In this document: positions 17,777 to 28,923 of the stretch, piece after piece
How positions within the stretch are numbered: the stretch's first letter is position 1
Layout: every line of letters starts with the position of its first letter
DNA from: Chitinophaga sp. sic0106
Lineage (GTDB): Bacteria; Bacteroidota; Bacteroidia; Chitinophagales; Chitinophagaceae
Length of the DNA stretch: 64,000 nt
Reading direction: 5' to 3'
Assembly: GCF_019219075.1 (NCBI RefSeq)
Contig: NZ_JAHUWJ010000007.1
Coordinates: 186,001-250,000, forward strand
Position numbers and translations under genes: made by a program
The notes under the pieces: generated by a model
What the model was told of the DNA's origin: nothing
The model's database searches: none
The model's input: only the letters and a program-made list of their open reading frames with translations

Positions 17777-20008
17777 ATGACCAATATTCGTACATTTAAG
17801 ACTATATGCTTTTGTTGCCTAATAACCCTTCAGATCAAGGTGTATGCACAAACATTTAGCCTGGGGGCCAGACCTTCAGCCGATTCAGGTATATTGATAT
17901 TACGGGGAGATTGCAAAACAGGGGTGGTAGCAAAGGTAATGCTCTATCATCCAATGCAAACACTGGACCTTATTGCAGAACCAATGAGAACTGAACCTAC
18001 TCCTCCACCCTCCAAAGTGCCATTTCTGACAATTAAAGGAAATATTACCTATGATTATTTTTATCAATCAAACATCGACACACCATTTGCAGAGCGCAAC
18101 ATACATCAGCACACCCTGCAAACCAATCTGAGTATTACTGTAAGAAATCGTTATCCCGTCCAGGTTTCGTTTAGTACCCAACAGGGTAACTCTTCCCTAT
18201 TCAACAATCTGACAGGCGGTAAAATATCCTTTAACAGCAATGATTTTAAAAATCAGCTGTTTATGAATGCCCGAAAGTGGGTAGTAACTGACCCAAAACG
18301 CCAGGCCAACCTCGATAAGTTTCAGCAACAACTTGATGATACCTTTGACCAGCTTAATAAACTGAAGTCCTCATATAACAGCAACGTATATACGCAGCAA
18401 TCCGTGGAAGCCAGAGAATTATTGTACCTGCGAGCACGCGATACTGCCATGGGTAGGCTATCATCTTTCAAAAACCATGACTCTCTTTACCAATCCAAGA
18501 TCCTGGAAAAAGAAAAATACAACAGAGAGCTCGATTCACTGGGGGATCACTATGATCATCTCAAGCAACAGTATGATAAAACATATCAAGGGCTAATGTC
18601 TCAGAAAACCAGACTACTGAATGCCCTACAACATAGTAAAAATAACAAAGCACTTACCGATGCGCTCGATGCACTCCAGGTACCAGATTCAGTATTACCT
18701 AAAGGCTACAAGACGCTATTGGCAATACGAAATGTTGGCATAGGGCGATCAATGGTTGATTATTCTGAGCTTACTGCCCGAAACATCAGCATTACAGGGG
18801 TACAGCTGGAATTAAATCCATCCTGGTACCTGGCAGTAGCCAGCGGGACTGTTGACTATACCTTCAGAAATTTTATTATCAGGGAGAAGAGGTCCCCGCA
18901 ATATCTAAACCTGATCCGAACCGGCTTGGGGCAACGGGAATCAAGTCATATTTATCTCACCTATTACACCGGAAAAAAAGAGCTTTACGGTGCGAATGCA
19001 ACACCCGCAGACCCGTCTGTCTCTGTGGACAACCACCTGATGGGCATTGCGCTCGAAGGTCAATGGCAACTGGGTCGTCAAACCTATGTGACCGGTGAAA
19101 TAGCCAAATCTTCCCTTCCATTCAATGTCCGAAAAGGACATGGGCAAGGTAACCTTCAGAGTATGCTCAATTTTGACGGACACAGCAACGAAGCATGGAG
19201 CATAGGCATCGCCACCATGTTATCTCGGACCGCCACCAGACTAACGGGCAGCTATCGCCAAATGGGAAGTAATTTCCAATCCTTCAGCCTGTACACTACC
19301 GGCTCACAGCAAACCGCATGGGTGGTACAGGTGGATCAACCATTATTTAAAGAGCAGTTACTACTATCTGCGGCATTACGCAAAAATAGTTATAGTACTT
19401 ATTTTGAGCCGGCAGCTTTTGAAAGCAATACCCTATTTAAGCGTTTCCAGATTTCCATTAGGGTTCCACGCCTGCCTTTTATTACGTTGGCTTATCAGCC
19501 TACGTCCCAGTTGGTAAAACTCAGTGATCAGCGTTTTACAGAGCAAATCTTTCATACCCTTACTGGTACGGCCACCTACAACTATCGTTTAAATGAAGTG
19601 ATGATGAACACTTTGCTGGCTTACTCCAGATTTTTCAATCAGGATACTGATAGCACCTTCGTGTATTTCAACAGTACCAACTTCACCGCTAGCCAAACTA
19701 TATTCCTACATAAATTGACATTGACTGGCCAGTTAAATACCAGTATTACAAACGCATATAATCTCTATACCGCCTCCGGGGATGTTAACTGGCAGATTTG
19801 TTACTGGCTACAGGCAGGCGGTTCAGTACAGCATAATTATCAATCAAAATACAATTTATCACAATTAGGTTATGGTATGAATATCAGACTGAGGATACCC
19901 TATGTCGGGGACATCAGTGGCAGTGCTCAGAAACGATACCTGCCCGGATCTTCCAGACAACTGGTATCAAACAATACAGGCAGAATAACCTATACCAAGA
20001 TATTCTGA
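17777..20008 (+). CDS. Outer-membrane beta-barrel protein with coiled-coil insert, first gene of the Rhs operon
   Basis: A 743-residue exported protein with a signal peptide ending 'KVYAQ'. After about residue 85 there are barrel-like alternating strands ('LTIKGNITYDYFYQ', 'HTLQTNLSITVRNRYPVQVS'). A charged coiled-coil region covers roughly residues 160-290 ('KFQQQLDDTFDQLNKLK', 'EKEKYNRELDSLGDHYDHLK'). More amphipathic strands follow to the C-terminus, which ends in 'ITYTKIF', an aromatic end as in outer-membrane barrels. I do not recognise a named family. It leads an operon of secreted proteins with 5 bp to the next gene, so it may anchor or export them. That role is inference. Confidence 0.7.
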   Translation: MTNIRTFKTICFCCLITLQIKVYAQTFSLGARPSADSGILILRGDCKTGVVAKVMLYHPMQTLDLIAEPMRTEPTPPPSKVPFLTIKGNITYDYFYQSNIDTPFAERNIHQHTLQTNLSITVRNRYPVQVSFSTQQGNSSLFNNLTGGKISFNSNDFKNQLFMNARKWVVTDPKRQANLDKFQQQLDDTFDQLNKLKSSYNSNVYTQQSVEARELLYLRARDTAMGRLSSFKNHDSLYQSKILEKEKYNRELDSLGDHYDHLKQQYDKTYQGLMSQKTRLLNALQHSKNNKALTDALDALQVPDSVLPKGYKTLLAIRNVGIGRSMVDYSELTARNISITGVQLELNPSWYLAVASGTVDYTFRNFIIREKRSPQYLNLIRTGLGQRESSHIYLTYYTGKKELYGANATPADPSVSVDNHLMGIALEGQWQLGRQTYVTGEIAKSSLPFNVRKGHGQGNLQSMLNFDGHSNEAWSIGIATMLSRTATRLTGSYRQMGSNFQSFSLYTTGSQQTAWVVQVDQPLFKEQLLLSAALRKNSYSTYFEPAAFESNTLFKRFQISIRVPRLPFITLAYQPTSQLVKLSDQRFTEQIFHTLTGTATYNYRLNEVMMNTLLAYSRFFNQDTDSTFVYFNSTNFTASQTIFLHKLTLTGQLNTSITNAYNLYTASGDVNWQICYWLQAGGSVQHNYQSKYNLSQLGYGMNIRLRIPYVGDISGSAQKRYLPGSSRQLVSNNTGRITYTKIF

Positions 20009-20013
20009 AATCT

Positions 20014-21120
20014 ATGAACAACATTAGGAACTTACTTTACATCCTCCTACTGACAAGTATGGCCACACAGCGCTTACAAGGCCAGGTAGTGATTTCAGCA
20101 CAGGTTCCACCTACCGGTATCCTTCAACAGTCGCAGCTCTGGAACATCCTGCTGACGAATGCAGGTAAGAAACCGGCATATATTAAGGTAGTCATGCGCC
20201 TTACAGATGCCAATACCGGTCAGGGTGTGATGACCGCCATTAGCCGTTTCCTGGAGGTTCCAACCGGTGGATCTGTTTTGCACCTTGCAGACTTCCAGCC
20301 TATTGCTACGGAATACCTCAGACCTACTGCGGATCAACGGGAAAATGCGCTTTTACTACCAGGAAAGTACATTGTTTGTTACAGTGTAGTAGTGACAGAT
20401 TACAAAAGCGGCGTGCCGGTGTCGGAAGACTGTCTTAGGTTTGTAGTAGAACCTGTAAGTCCTCCCATCCTACATTTACCGGCTGACAAAGACACCCTGC
20501 AAACAACGCTTCCTGCATTTACCTGGATCCCACCAGCACCATTAAATATTTATAGTGACCTAAACTACCAGATCACCGTAGCAGCTGTAATGCCAGGTCA
20601 GGCACCGGCAGCTGCGATACAGCAGAATATCCCCGTTTATCATGGATCGTTCATCCGCCAGCCATTTATGAACTATCCGGCCGGTGCTCCTCCACTGGAC
20701 ACAGGCATTACCTATGCCTGGATGGTGGATGCACTAAATGGAAATCAGTTTTCATCACAAACGGAGGTGCATACTTTTCGAGTTTCCAAACCAATACCAG
20801 TACCGGCGAATGATCTTTCGGCATTTGTAGGGCTTAGCCTGAACGGAGATGCCAAACCCCTACTGGCCGAAAGTACGTTGAAGTGTGCTTACACCAATGA
20901 ATCCGGGGAGACATCCGTTGATTATGAAATTGTAGCCCTTCAACAAGGCAACCAGTTAGTCACTCGCGGAAGGCTGACAATGCAGCCCGGTCCTAATCTC
21001 ATTACTATCCCCCTAAAACGAATTGTTGGTTTATCCGCTGGTTCCCTATATGCATTTCGGTTCAAAAATAGTCGCAATGAAAACTGGGAGCTGAAATTCA
21101 TATTTAAGGCGGAGCGATAA
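20014..21120 (+). CDS. Secreted Ig-like protein of the Rhs operon
   Basis: A 368-residue exported protein with signal peptide 'LLYILLLTSMATQRLQGQ'. The N-terminal domain ('VVISAQVPPTGILQQSQLW') resembles beta-sandwich (TANFOR-like) domains seen in Bacteroidota exported proteins. A middle domain with 'PAFTWIPPAPLNIYSDLNYQ' and 'GITYAWMVDALNGNQFSSQ' looks like a fibronectin-type fold. No enzyme motifs were found. It sits 5 bp after the barrel gene and 40 bp before the 2175-residue protein, so it is probably a structural or adaptor part of the same assembly. Confidence 0.65.
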   Translation: MNNIRNLLYILLLTSMATQRLQGQVVISAQVPPTGILQQSQLWNILLTNAGKKPAYIKVVMRLTDANTGQGVMTAISRFLEVPTGGSVLHLADFQPIATEYLRPTADQRENALLLPGKYIVCYSVVVTDYKSGVPVSEDCLRFVVEPVSPPILHLPADKDTLQTTLPAFTWIPPAPLNIYSDLNYQITVAAVMPGQAPAAAIQQNIPVYHGSFIRQPFMNYPAGAPPLDTGITYAWMVDALNGNQFSSQTEVHTFRVSKPIPVPANDLSAFVGLSLNGDAKPLLAESTLKCAYTNESGETSVDYEIVALQQGNQLVTRGRLTMQPGPNLITIPLKRIVGLSAGSLYAFRFKNSRNENWELKFIFKAER

Positions 21121-21160
21121 TATTTAAAATCACATGCCCTTACCTCAAAATGTATAGTAC

Positions 21161-24100
21161 ATGATATTGGCCAAATTCGCAAAGACAAAAACGTTCATTG
21201 CCAGAATACTGATAATGGTCTTTTATGTTGAAGCCGTACTCCCTCTACATGCTTTGGCAGCAGCACCTGCCATACATGTAACACCGGCAGTGGCTACTTC
21301 CACCCCGGCAAGTATCTTTCACCCACCTGCTGCATTGCCGGCACCAAAGCATAATATCAGTAAAACAGCAGTATTGCCTTCCAATACTAAAAATGAAGGT
21401 GGCCCGACCCAACCGGAAATGGAAGCGTTTCATTCAGCCAACACAGACCAGATGGTAAACCTGTTCACCGGTGATTTCAATTATACCATACCCCTGGTGG
21501 ATGTAGGTGGATATCCGTTAACATTAGGTTACAACAGCGGCATTTCGATGGACCAGGAAGCCAGTTGGGTAGGTTTGGGATGGGGCCTTAACCCGGGTGC
21601 CATCACACGGAATATGAGAGGTTTACCAGATGATTTTAATGGTACTGACTCCATTACAAGGGAAAATAAAATCGAAGAGAACAAGACTGTAGGTGTAACT
21701 GCAGGTGCAGATATTGAAGTCATCGGCTTTCCAAAAAGCATTGGAGGAATTGGCTTTAATGCGGGTATAGGCTTTTACAAGAATTCCATCCGTGGCTGGG
21801 GAATGGAAACAAGCGTCAATGCCAATATATCGGTAGGTTCCAAGAATTCCGGGCACTTATCCGGCGCGCTTTCCATCAATAATAATAGTCAAACAGGTGT
21901 TACCATCTCCCCATCTATCGGGTATGAGTTCCCTGCTAAAGAATCCGCTGATAAGTCTGTTTACACCGGATCCTTTTCCATTACATCTCCTTATAACTCA
22001 AGGTCTGGCATGAAAGGCGTAATGTTTTCCGGAGGAATGCGTCAATATGCTGCATCCTTGAAAATGGAAGACCCAAATGGCAGAAGTATTGGCAATACCT
22101 CCAGCAGTATCAGCTTTGCTTCACCGGCTTACACTCCTGGCGCAACCGTTCCATTTACCAGCAAAAACACAGCTGTTACAATCAAGCTAGGAACAGAAGC
22201 GACTGTTATCCATCCAAGCCTTTTTATCAGCGGGTATATCAACACGCAAAAAGTAGATCCGGCTGATCAGCGCCTATCGTTCCCAGCCTACGGCTACCTT
22301 AATTATCAAAACGGGTACACTAATACCAGCGCATTGCTTGACTTTAACCGCGAACGGGATATCACCTATCGTGAAACGCCGGCAGTGCCCAATATTGCCA
22401 TCCCCTCTTATACATACGATGTTTTCACAATCGCCGGAGAGGGCGCTGGTGGTGCTTTCCGTGCATACCGCAATGATGTTGGTTATGTGTTCGATCCGTT
22501 AGTGACTTCCAGGGACAAATCCCTCAATGCGAGCGTGGATGTAGGATTTGGATACCTGGTACATGGTGGGGTGGATCTCGGCCTGACAAGGGCTTATACC
22601 AGAACTGCGCTATGGGAAACCGATAATCCTTTGAAAACGGCTATTAAGTTCACCAATTCCCAGGGAAATTATGAATCGGTTTACTTCAGAAACCCTGCCG
22701 AGAAAACGATCAATTCCAAAACATTTTACGACAACCTAGGTGGTGATCAGGTAGTAACCGCCAAACTTAATCAGTCCTCCTGGTTGTCACCTTCTATAAC
22801 CAGCGTGGCTAAGTTAACACCCTATAAAAACGCAACGCCTCAGGCAGATATTCCCCTATCGGCAGCAAGTAGTATTAAACCTGCCAGGGAAAAACGTACC
22901 CAGGTGATCACCTACCTGACAGCCAGTGAAGCAACAGAAATTGGGTTGTCCAAATATATTGAAAACTATAAGTTAAACACTTACCCCGACATTTCCAGCC
23001 GTACGGAGGAATCTCCTGTTACCTTTATTGGTAAAGGCAATGGCCTGATCGCTACTTATTATCATTCTGGTGGATTTCAGAAAAAAGACTCCCTTTTCAC
23101 CAGGGTAGACAGTGCTATAAATTTTAAAGAAAACAAAGAATTCAAAAAGCCTGGAGATGCTGTAGCTCTATACGATTACTTCAACGCCAAATATGAAGGC
23201 CGCCTGAAAGTACCACATTCAGGTCGCTACATTTTCAAAATCGATTGTGATGATGGTTGGAAATTTTTTCTAAATGGCGATTCCATATCTTCCGGGTACC
23301 GGCCTACTTCAAATCATTATGACACTGTTTATATGGAAGGGGGTAGGTTATATCCCATTAAGCTGTTATATACCGATGGCCCTACATTTGCCAAAATCAC
23401 ACTGGCCTGGCGCTCAGAGGCACTGGGTCCCAATACACAGTTCCAACCCATTGCACCTGAATTCTTTTTCAAACCATACGACAGCGATACAGTTGGCACA
23501 AGTTCAGTAATGATATTAGAAAAACGAGTTACCTCCTATAGAAAGCCCAACCATATTTCTGAGGTAAATGTGCTAAATGCAGATGGAAAAAAGTATGTAT
23601 ATGGCATACCTGTATACAATTTAGATCAAAAAGAAGCCACTTTTTTCGTAAATAAAAACCTGGCCAATTCGGACAATGGCTTGGTAAAATACACTTCAGG
23701 CGTGGACGATGCCATTGGCGGACCTGATAAATATTACTCCGGCGAATTGATTCCTTCCTATGCGCATTCATTTCTGCTGACAGGTATATTGTCACCCGAT
23801 TATGTAGACGTTACAGGAAACGGTATCACAGATGATGACATTGGAAATGCCATACGGTTTAACTACACCAAAACAGCAGGAGCCTCTAACCCATATCGGT
23901 GGCGTATACCATATAACGACAGTGCCACTTATAACATAGGGCTCAAGTCAGACTTCCGGGATGACAAAGGAAGCTACGTACGAGGCTCCAAGGAATTATG
24001 GTACCTTAATTCTGTAGAATCAAAAAATATGATTGCCGTATTCCGGCTCGGTAGCCGGAAAGATCAGCTGCAAATCAGCAGTACAGGTGTTAAGTCTGCC

Positions 24101-27100
24101 AACGGTGCCATGAAACTGGAAAAAATTGATATCTACAGCAAAGCTGATTACCGTAAAAATGGCACCAATGCAACTCCCATAAAAACAGTTCATTTCGAGT
24201 ATACCTACCAGTTATGCCCGGGTATTAACGGAAACGGATACCCATCCGACAGCGGAAAACTCACACTGAAGCGGGTTTGGTTTAGTTATAATGGCAATAC
24301 CAAGGGAAGAAATAATTCTTACCTCTTTGTATATAACTCCCTCAATCCAGGTTATAATACCCAGATGTTTGATCGTTGGGGAAATTATAAACCAGCAACG
24401 GATAATCCGGGCTCCGTCACAGGTAATATCATTCAGAATTCAGATTACCCATATGCTTTACAGGATAGCATCCTGGCGGCCCGTAACGCCGCCGCCTGGA
24501 CATTAGATTCTATTATCACGCCAGCAGGTGGCAGATTGAAAATTAATTATGAAAGTGATGATTACGGCTACGTACAAAACCGTCGCGCCATGCAGCTATT
24601 CAAAGTGGCCGGTTTGAGTGCCAACGCCCCCACCTCCCTTTCCGATATTTCAAATAACCTGTACAGTGCGGTAGGGTTGGACTACAAATACATCAGTATC
24701 AATGTTCCTGTTGCCGTCAAGTCCAATCAGGATCTGTATAACAAATATCTGGAAGGTATCAGTAAAATCTATTTTCGTATGTACGTTAGCGTACCTTCCG
24801 ACACCTATGGCAATGGTTATGAGCTCATTCCCTGTTATGCCAGGATCGCTTCTGACGGCGGTTATGGATATTACAACGGCGGCAATACCATTTGGGTCAA
24901 AATTTCCGGTATTGACAAGCTGGGGCATGCTGGCACATCCAGCCCCTTAGTGGTTGCCGCATTTAACTTTATAAAACAAAATCTACCCTCTAAGGCATAT
25001 CCAGGTTCCGACAACGGTGATGGTAATTCTGCCATTGATGCAGTAAAGCTATTGTACAATCAGGCGGCAAACATCAGCCAATTATTAACAGGTTTTGACG
25101 TCCAATCAAAGATTCGGCAGTTAGCCAGGAAGTTCGATCCTGTACGCTCATTGGTACGTTTAAACAGTCCCGTATACAAAAAGTATGGTGGCGGCCTCCG
25201 TGTCAAAAGCATAATCAGCTATGATCACTGGAATAAGATGACCGGCCAGCGGGAATCCAGGTATGGAAAATCCTATCAGTATACCACCACAAAGGTAACA
25301 GGGACAGACACACTGACGATCAGTAGCGGCGTAGCAGCCTATGAACCCCTGACTGGAGGGGAGGAAAATCCATTTCGCCAGCCGATCGAATACCTGGAGG
25401 AAGTAACACCATTAGCGCCGGTGGTCATGGGATATACAGAGGAACCATTGGGAGAAACATTCTTCCCTGCTCCTACTGTCGGGTACTCAAAGGTAAGGGT
25501 AAGATCCATCAACGCCGACAAAGTCAAATCAGCTAATGGGTTTGAAGAATATTGCTTTTATACCGCAAAAGAGTTTCCAGTAATAACAGAACGAACCACC
25601 ATTAATAGTGATACAAAAAAAAGATTCAAAAACAATCTGGCCGATCTCCTAAAAATCAACTCCCTCCACTACTTAACTATTTCTCAGGGATTTAAAGTGG
25701 AGCTCAATGATATGCATGGTCAACTTAGATCACGTGCCGTATATGGAGAATCTGATCCTAATAATTACATAGCCTATACGGAAAACTTCTATCATGTTGA
25801 CAACCAGCAAACAGGCGAAAAACATCTAAAAAGTGAAGTACCTACCATGGGTACTGACGGTAGCATCAAATCCAGCATAGTTGGGAAGGATATGGAACTG
25901 ATGGTGGATTTCCGTGAGCAATCCACTCTTATAAATAGTTCTTCTTACAGCCTTAACAGTGAGGTATTCATGGTGGCTATTTTCCCCGTCATCATTCCTT
26001 CCTACATCCGACTACCACAGCGGGAAGAAAATCGCTTTCGGTCTGTGGGTACCACAAAAGTGATTAACCGGCATGGAATCATCGATAGCATAGTTGCAAT
26101 TGACAAAGGTAGTAAAGTTGTTACCAGACACCTTCTCTACGACGAGGAATCTGGAGACCCGGTACTAAGCAGTGTACAAAATGAATTTAACGACGACGTA
26201 TATACCTTTAATTACCCGGCAGCATGGGTATATGAAGGCATGGGAGGTGCCTATAAGAATATTGGCACCACCCTTAATCATATTGACATTACAAATGGTA
26301 AAATCACGGCTGGGTTATCCGGAAGTCCCAATGACTATTTTTTTAGTGGAGATGAAATCCTTGCATTTACCAAACGCAAAGTATTTGGAACAGAATGCAG
26401 CTATAACCTCGCACGCTGGCCAGTACCCTTCCGTGTGTGGGCAGTAGATGCCAATATGCTGACAGGTGGCACGCCGGACATATATTTCATCAACCAGGAT
26501 GGCTCTGCCCTTACCGGTAATGATATTACGTTGAAGATTACACGCTCAGGACGCAGGAATATCGCTGCATCCGGCGGAACAGTAACCATGTTGCACAATC
26601 CCATTGCTGGCAATGAGTTGGTGATTGATGAAAACTCAGGAGTGGTAAATGCCTCTGTTGCCACTTATAGCCAATTCTGGAAAGTCTCAGACAGAAAGGT
26701 AGCCGGGGTGATCATAGACACCTTTTACAACATCCGTTTAGACTGCACCTTTGTTATTGCATGTGGAGGCACCACCCCATCAGCGATCATTACAGTGCCG
26801 GCTGGTACCTTTTCCTCTGTAGTAAGCCAGGAGGTTGCCGATGACTTAGCAGGGATATACATGCGCCACAATGGCCTATTCCTGGCCAGGCAACAGCTCT
26901 CCTGTCCTTTGTATTGGAATACCGAACAAATTGGAAGTTTCCAACGCAGCAACTGTACAGATGGTGGGGTCGGGTTCTTCGTGAAAGATACTATTGCTGC
27001 TAATACCTTCAGTTCCTATATCAGTGTTGCTGATGCCAATAATCAGGCAATAGAACAACTTGCCATCAATGGACAGGCAAGAGCGGATGCCACTGGGAAA

Positions 27101-27688
27101 TGCCAGTATTTCAGTGATGAAAGATCAGGATCGTTTCTCAGAACAACCTGTCCAGGTGAATTAGTAGCGCTTCCTACCCCTTTTAGCATTCCTGCGGGTT
27201 CGGATTCTTCTGAAATAAGCAAGGAAGCTGCAAATGAATTGGCAGATCTCCGTTTGCAAACGGAGGGACAGGCATACGCTGATGAAATTGGAAGGTGTAA
27301 AGTCTACGCGAAATTATTTTTAACTCAGCAACAAGTTTATGATTCGTCCAACAGTAGCATATACCATTATTACTCTTTTGAAAATGTAGACATTCACTTT
27401 TTTGCAGATGCAGCCTGCACCATTCGTTACACTCCAGGTGACAATATAACAGTTGGGATCAAAAAATCTAATGTAAGGACATATTATCAAAATGGAACCC
27501 CAACTGGGCTTGTGGAACAGTCATATTCCGAAAGTTCATTTTCTATAGGAGATGATATTAATAGAGTTTTTAATCAGGTACTTTTTAAAGATGAATCACT
27601 CCCCAACACAGACCCATCCGTCATTGTTTCCACCTTCCTGGCCACGTTCACCTTACTACCCAGTGATGATTACATAATAGTGAATTAA
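21161..27688 (+). CDS. Giant secreted protein with Rhs/SpvB-like N-terminus, PA14 domain and DUF5977 repeats
   Basis: 2175 residues, with an N-terminal hydrophobic signal ('VFYVEAVLPLHALAAAP'). Residues ~88-150 hold the motif that opens many Bacteroidota Rhs-like proteins: 'VNLFTGDFNYTIPLVDVGGY' followed by 'EASWVGLGWGLNPGAITRN'. A PA14 domain, usually glycan-binding, spans about 625-770 ('GLIATYYHSGGF', 'HSGRYIFKIDCDDGWKFFLN'). The C-terminal ~200 residues hold three DUF5977-type repeats ('RSNCTDGGVGFFVKDTIAAN', 'ANNQAIEQLAINGQARADA'). It has no Rhs core, self-cleavage motif or toxin tip. It may form a shell or carrier with the Rhs protein, loosely like TcB with TcC in Tc toxins, but that comparison is mine. 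Confidence 0.75.
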   Translation: MILAKFAKTKTFIARILIMVFYVEAVLPLHALAAAPAIHVTPAVATSTPASIFHPPAALPAPKHNISKTAVLPSNTKNEGGPTQPEMEAFHSANTDQMVNLFTGDFNYTIPLVDVGGYPLTLGYNSGISMDQEASWVGLGWGLNPGAITRNMRGLPDDFNGTDSITRENKIEENKTVGVTAGADIEVIGFPKSIGGIGFNAGIGFYKNSIRGWGMETSVNANISVGSKNSGHLSGALSINNNSQTGVTISPSIGYEFPAKESADKSVYTGSFSITSPYNSRSGMKGVMFSGGMRQYAASLKMEDPNGRSIGNTSSSISFASPAYTPGATVPFTSKNTAVTIKLGTEATVIHPSLFISGYINTQKVDPADQRLSFPAYGYLNYQNGYTNTSALLDFNRERDITYRETPAVPNIAIPSYTYDVFTIAGEGAGGAFRAYRNDVGYVFDPLVTSRDKSLNASVDVGFGYLVHGGVDLGLTRAYTRTALWETDNPLKTAIKFTNSQGNYESVYFRNPAEKTINSKTFYDNLGGDQVVTAKLNQSSWLSPSITSVAKLTPYKNATPQADIPLSAASSIKPAREKRTQVITYLTASEATEIGLSKYIENYKLNTYPDISSRTEESPVTFIGKGNGLIATYYHSGGFQKKDSLFTRVDSAINFKENKEFKKPGDAVALYDYFNAKYEGRLKVPHSGRYIFKIDCDDGWKFFLNGDSISSGYRPTSNHYDTVYMEGGRLYPIKLLYTDGPTFAKITLAWRSEALGPNTQFQPIAPEFFFKPYDSDTVGTSSVMILEKRVTSYRKPNHISEVNVLNADGKKYVYGIPVYNLDQKEATFFVNKNLANSDNGLVKYTSGVDDAIGGPDKYYSGELIPSYAHSFLLTGILSPDYVDVTGNGITDDDIGNAIRFNYTKTAGASNPYRWRIPYNDSATYNIGLKSDFRDDKGSYVRGSKELWYLNSVESKNMIAVFRLGSRKDQLQISSTGVKSANGAMKLEKIDIYSKADYRKNGTNATPIKTVHFEYTYQLCPGINGNGYPSDSGKLTLKRVWFSYNGNTKGRNNSYLFVYNSLNPGYNTQMFDRWGNYKPATDNPGSVTGNIIQNSDYPYALQDSILAARNAAAWTLDSIITPAGGRLKINYESDDYGYVQNRRAMQLFKVAGLSANAPTSLSDISNNLYSAVGLDYKYISINVPVAVKSNQDLYNKYLEGISKIYFRMYVSVPSDTYGNGYELIPCYARIASDGGYGYYNGGNTIWVKISGIDKLGHAGTSSPLVVAAFNFIKQNLPSKAYPGSDNGDGNSAIDAVKLLYNQAANISQLLTGFDVQSKIRQLARKFDPVRSLVRLNSPVYKKYGGGLRVKSIISYDHWNKMTGQRESRYGKSYQYTTTKVTGTDTLTISSGVAAYEPLTGGEENPFRQPIEYLEEVTPLAPVVMGYTEEPLGETFFPAPTVGYSKVRVRSINADKVKSANGFEEYCFYTAKEFPVITERTTINSDTKKRFKNNLADLLKINSLHYLTISQGFKVELNDMHGQLRSRAVYGESDPNNYIAYTENFYHVDNQQTGEKHLKSEVPTMGTDGSIKSSIVGKDMELMVDFREQSTLINSSSYSLNSEVFMVAIFPVIIPSYIRLPQREENRFRSVGTTKVINRHGIIDSIVAIDKGSKVVTRHLLYDEESGDPVLSSVQNEFNDDVYTFNYPAAWVYEGMGGAYKNIGTTLNHIDITNGKITAGLSGSPNDYFFSGDEILAFTKRKVFGTECSYNLARWPVPFRVWAVDANMLTGGTPDIYFINQDGSALTGNDITLKITRSGRRNIAASGGTVTMLHNPIAGNELVIDENSGVVNASVATYSQFWKVSDRKVAGVIIDTFYNIRLDCTFVIACGGTTPSAIITVPAGTFSSVVSQEVADDLAGIYMRHNGLFLARQQLSCPLYWNTEQIGSFQRSNCTDGGVGFFVKDTIAANTFSSYISVADANNQAIEQLAINGQARADATGKCQYFSDERSGSFLRTTCPGELVALPTPFSIPAGSDSSEISKEAANELADLRLQTEGQAYADEIGRCKVYAKLFLTQQQVYDSSNSSIYHYYSFENVDIHFFADAACTIRYTPGDNITVGIKKSNVRTYYQNGTPTGLVEQSYSESSFSIGDDINRVFNQVLFKDESLPNTDPSVIVSTFLATFTLLPSDDYIIVN

Positions 27689-27695
27689 TTAAATT

Positions 27696-28919
27696 ATGAT
27701 GAGACTTATCACAATCACGCTCCTCCTTTTCTATGCCAGCAGCTTGCATGGTATGGAAAGATTCAATAGCAGCAAAGCTGATACTAGTGGTACCTGCTAC
27801 AGCGCGGTTCTGGATACCGCTGTAAATCCCTACCACCTTGGCATTGCTGGCAACTGGCGTCCACAGGCCACCTACGTTTATTATAGTACACGTAACGAAC
27901 AAAATGCGACTACAGATATAAACATCCGGACTGCCGGCACCATCTCATCCTTTATACCCTTTTGGAAGTTTCAGTCGGGCCGCCTACAGGCCGATCCTGA
28001 TACGACTGTCTGGTTTTGGAACCAGCAATCTACCATCTTCAATGGAAAAGGATTCGAACTGGAAAATAAAGATGCATTAGAGAGATATAATGCCGGCATA
28101 TATGGATACGATAACGAACTTCCCGTGGCGGTGATTCAAAATGCAAGGTACAGGGAGGTAGTATTTGAAGGATTTGAGGATTATGGTTACGGAATGGCCG
28201 CGTATGACACAGCATGTCCTGTCAGTAAAGGATTTGACTTTCTGCCTTATAAAACAAAATTTGATAGTACAGTAGCCCATTCCGGACGGTATTGCCTCCG
28301 CATTCCCGCCTCCCAGTCGATTTCTATTGGCTCCAACGTAACTACAAATGATGTCACAGACTTTTCGTTCAACATCAACCGAAAAAACATGACCTGTATT
28401 TCGGGTACAGGCCTCCAAAGTATCCGTGCAAACACTCAGGTGATCATACCTCCATTCTCACCGTTTCCAGGTAAGAAAATGCTGGTGAGCGCCTGGGTCA
28501 AAGAGCAGTCAGATTGTAACTGTACCAGCTATACGAAATCAGCCATCATACTACGCGCAGGCACCACTAATGTTACCTGCACCCCTTCCGGACAGATCAT
28601 TGATGGCTGGCAGCATATAGAAGGAGCAGTGCTTATTCCGGCAGCAGCTACCTTCTTTACCGTGGAATTTCAGGCCAGTAGCAACACAGCAGTATACTTC
28701 GATGATATAAGAATTCATCCGTTCAACGCCAATATGCAATCATATGTCTATGACCCTGTTACGCTGAGACTTATGGCGCAGATGGATGAAAACAACTTCG
28801 CTTCCTTTTACGAATATGATGATGATGGCACACTAATAAGGGTAAAAAAGGAAACAGAAAGAGGCATAAAAACTATCCAGGAAACAAGAAGTGCATTAAT
28901 CAAAGACGAAACCCCTTGA
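27696..28919 (+). CDS. Secreted jellyroll protein with a YD-like C-terminal segment
   Basis: 407 residues with a signal peptide ('ITITLLLFYASSLHG'). Residues ~245-350 look like a carbohydrate-binding jellyroll: 'KKMLVSAWVKEQSDCNC', 'IDGWQHIEGAVLIPAAATFF' and 'TAVYFDDIRIHPFN', the usual last strand of CBM-like folds. The tail 'SYVYDPVTLRLMAQMDENNF' plus 'FYEYDDDGTLIRVKKETERG' is an isolated YD-type hairpin as found at the ends of Rhs shells. It lies 7 bp after the giant gene and 4 bp before the next. It may cap or complete the Rhs-like shell; no catalytic residues are seen. Confidence 0.65.
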   Translation: MMRLITITLLLFYASSLHGMERFNSSKADTSGTCYSAVLDTAVNPYHLGIAGNWRPQATYVYYSTRNEQNATTDINIRTAGTISSFIPFWKFQSGRLQADPDTTVWFWNQQSTIFNGKGFELENKDALERYNAGIYGYDNELPVAVIQNARYREVVFEGFEDYGYGMAAYDTACPVSKGFDFLPYKTKFDSTVAHSGRYCLRIPASQSISIGSNVTTNDVTDFSFNINRKNMTCISGTGLQSIRANTQVIIPPFSPFPGKKMLVSAWVKEQSDCNCTSYTKSAIILRAGTTNVTCTPSGQIIDGWQHIEGAVLIPAAATFFTVEFQASSNTAVYFDDIRIHPFNANMQSYVYDPVTLRLMAQMDENNFASFYEYDDDGTLIRVKKETERGIKTIQETRSALIKDETP

Positions 28920-28923
28920 TACC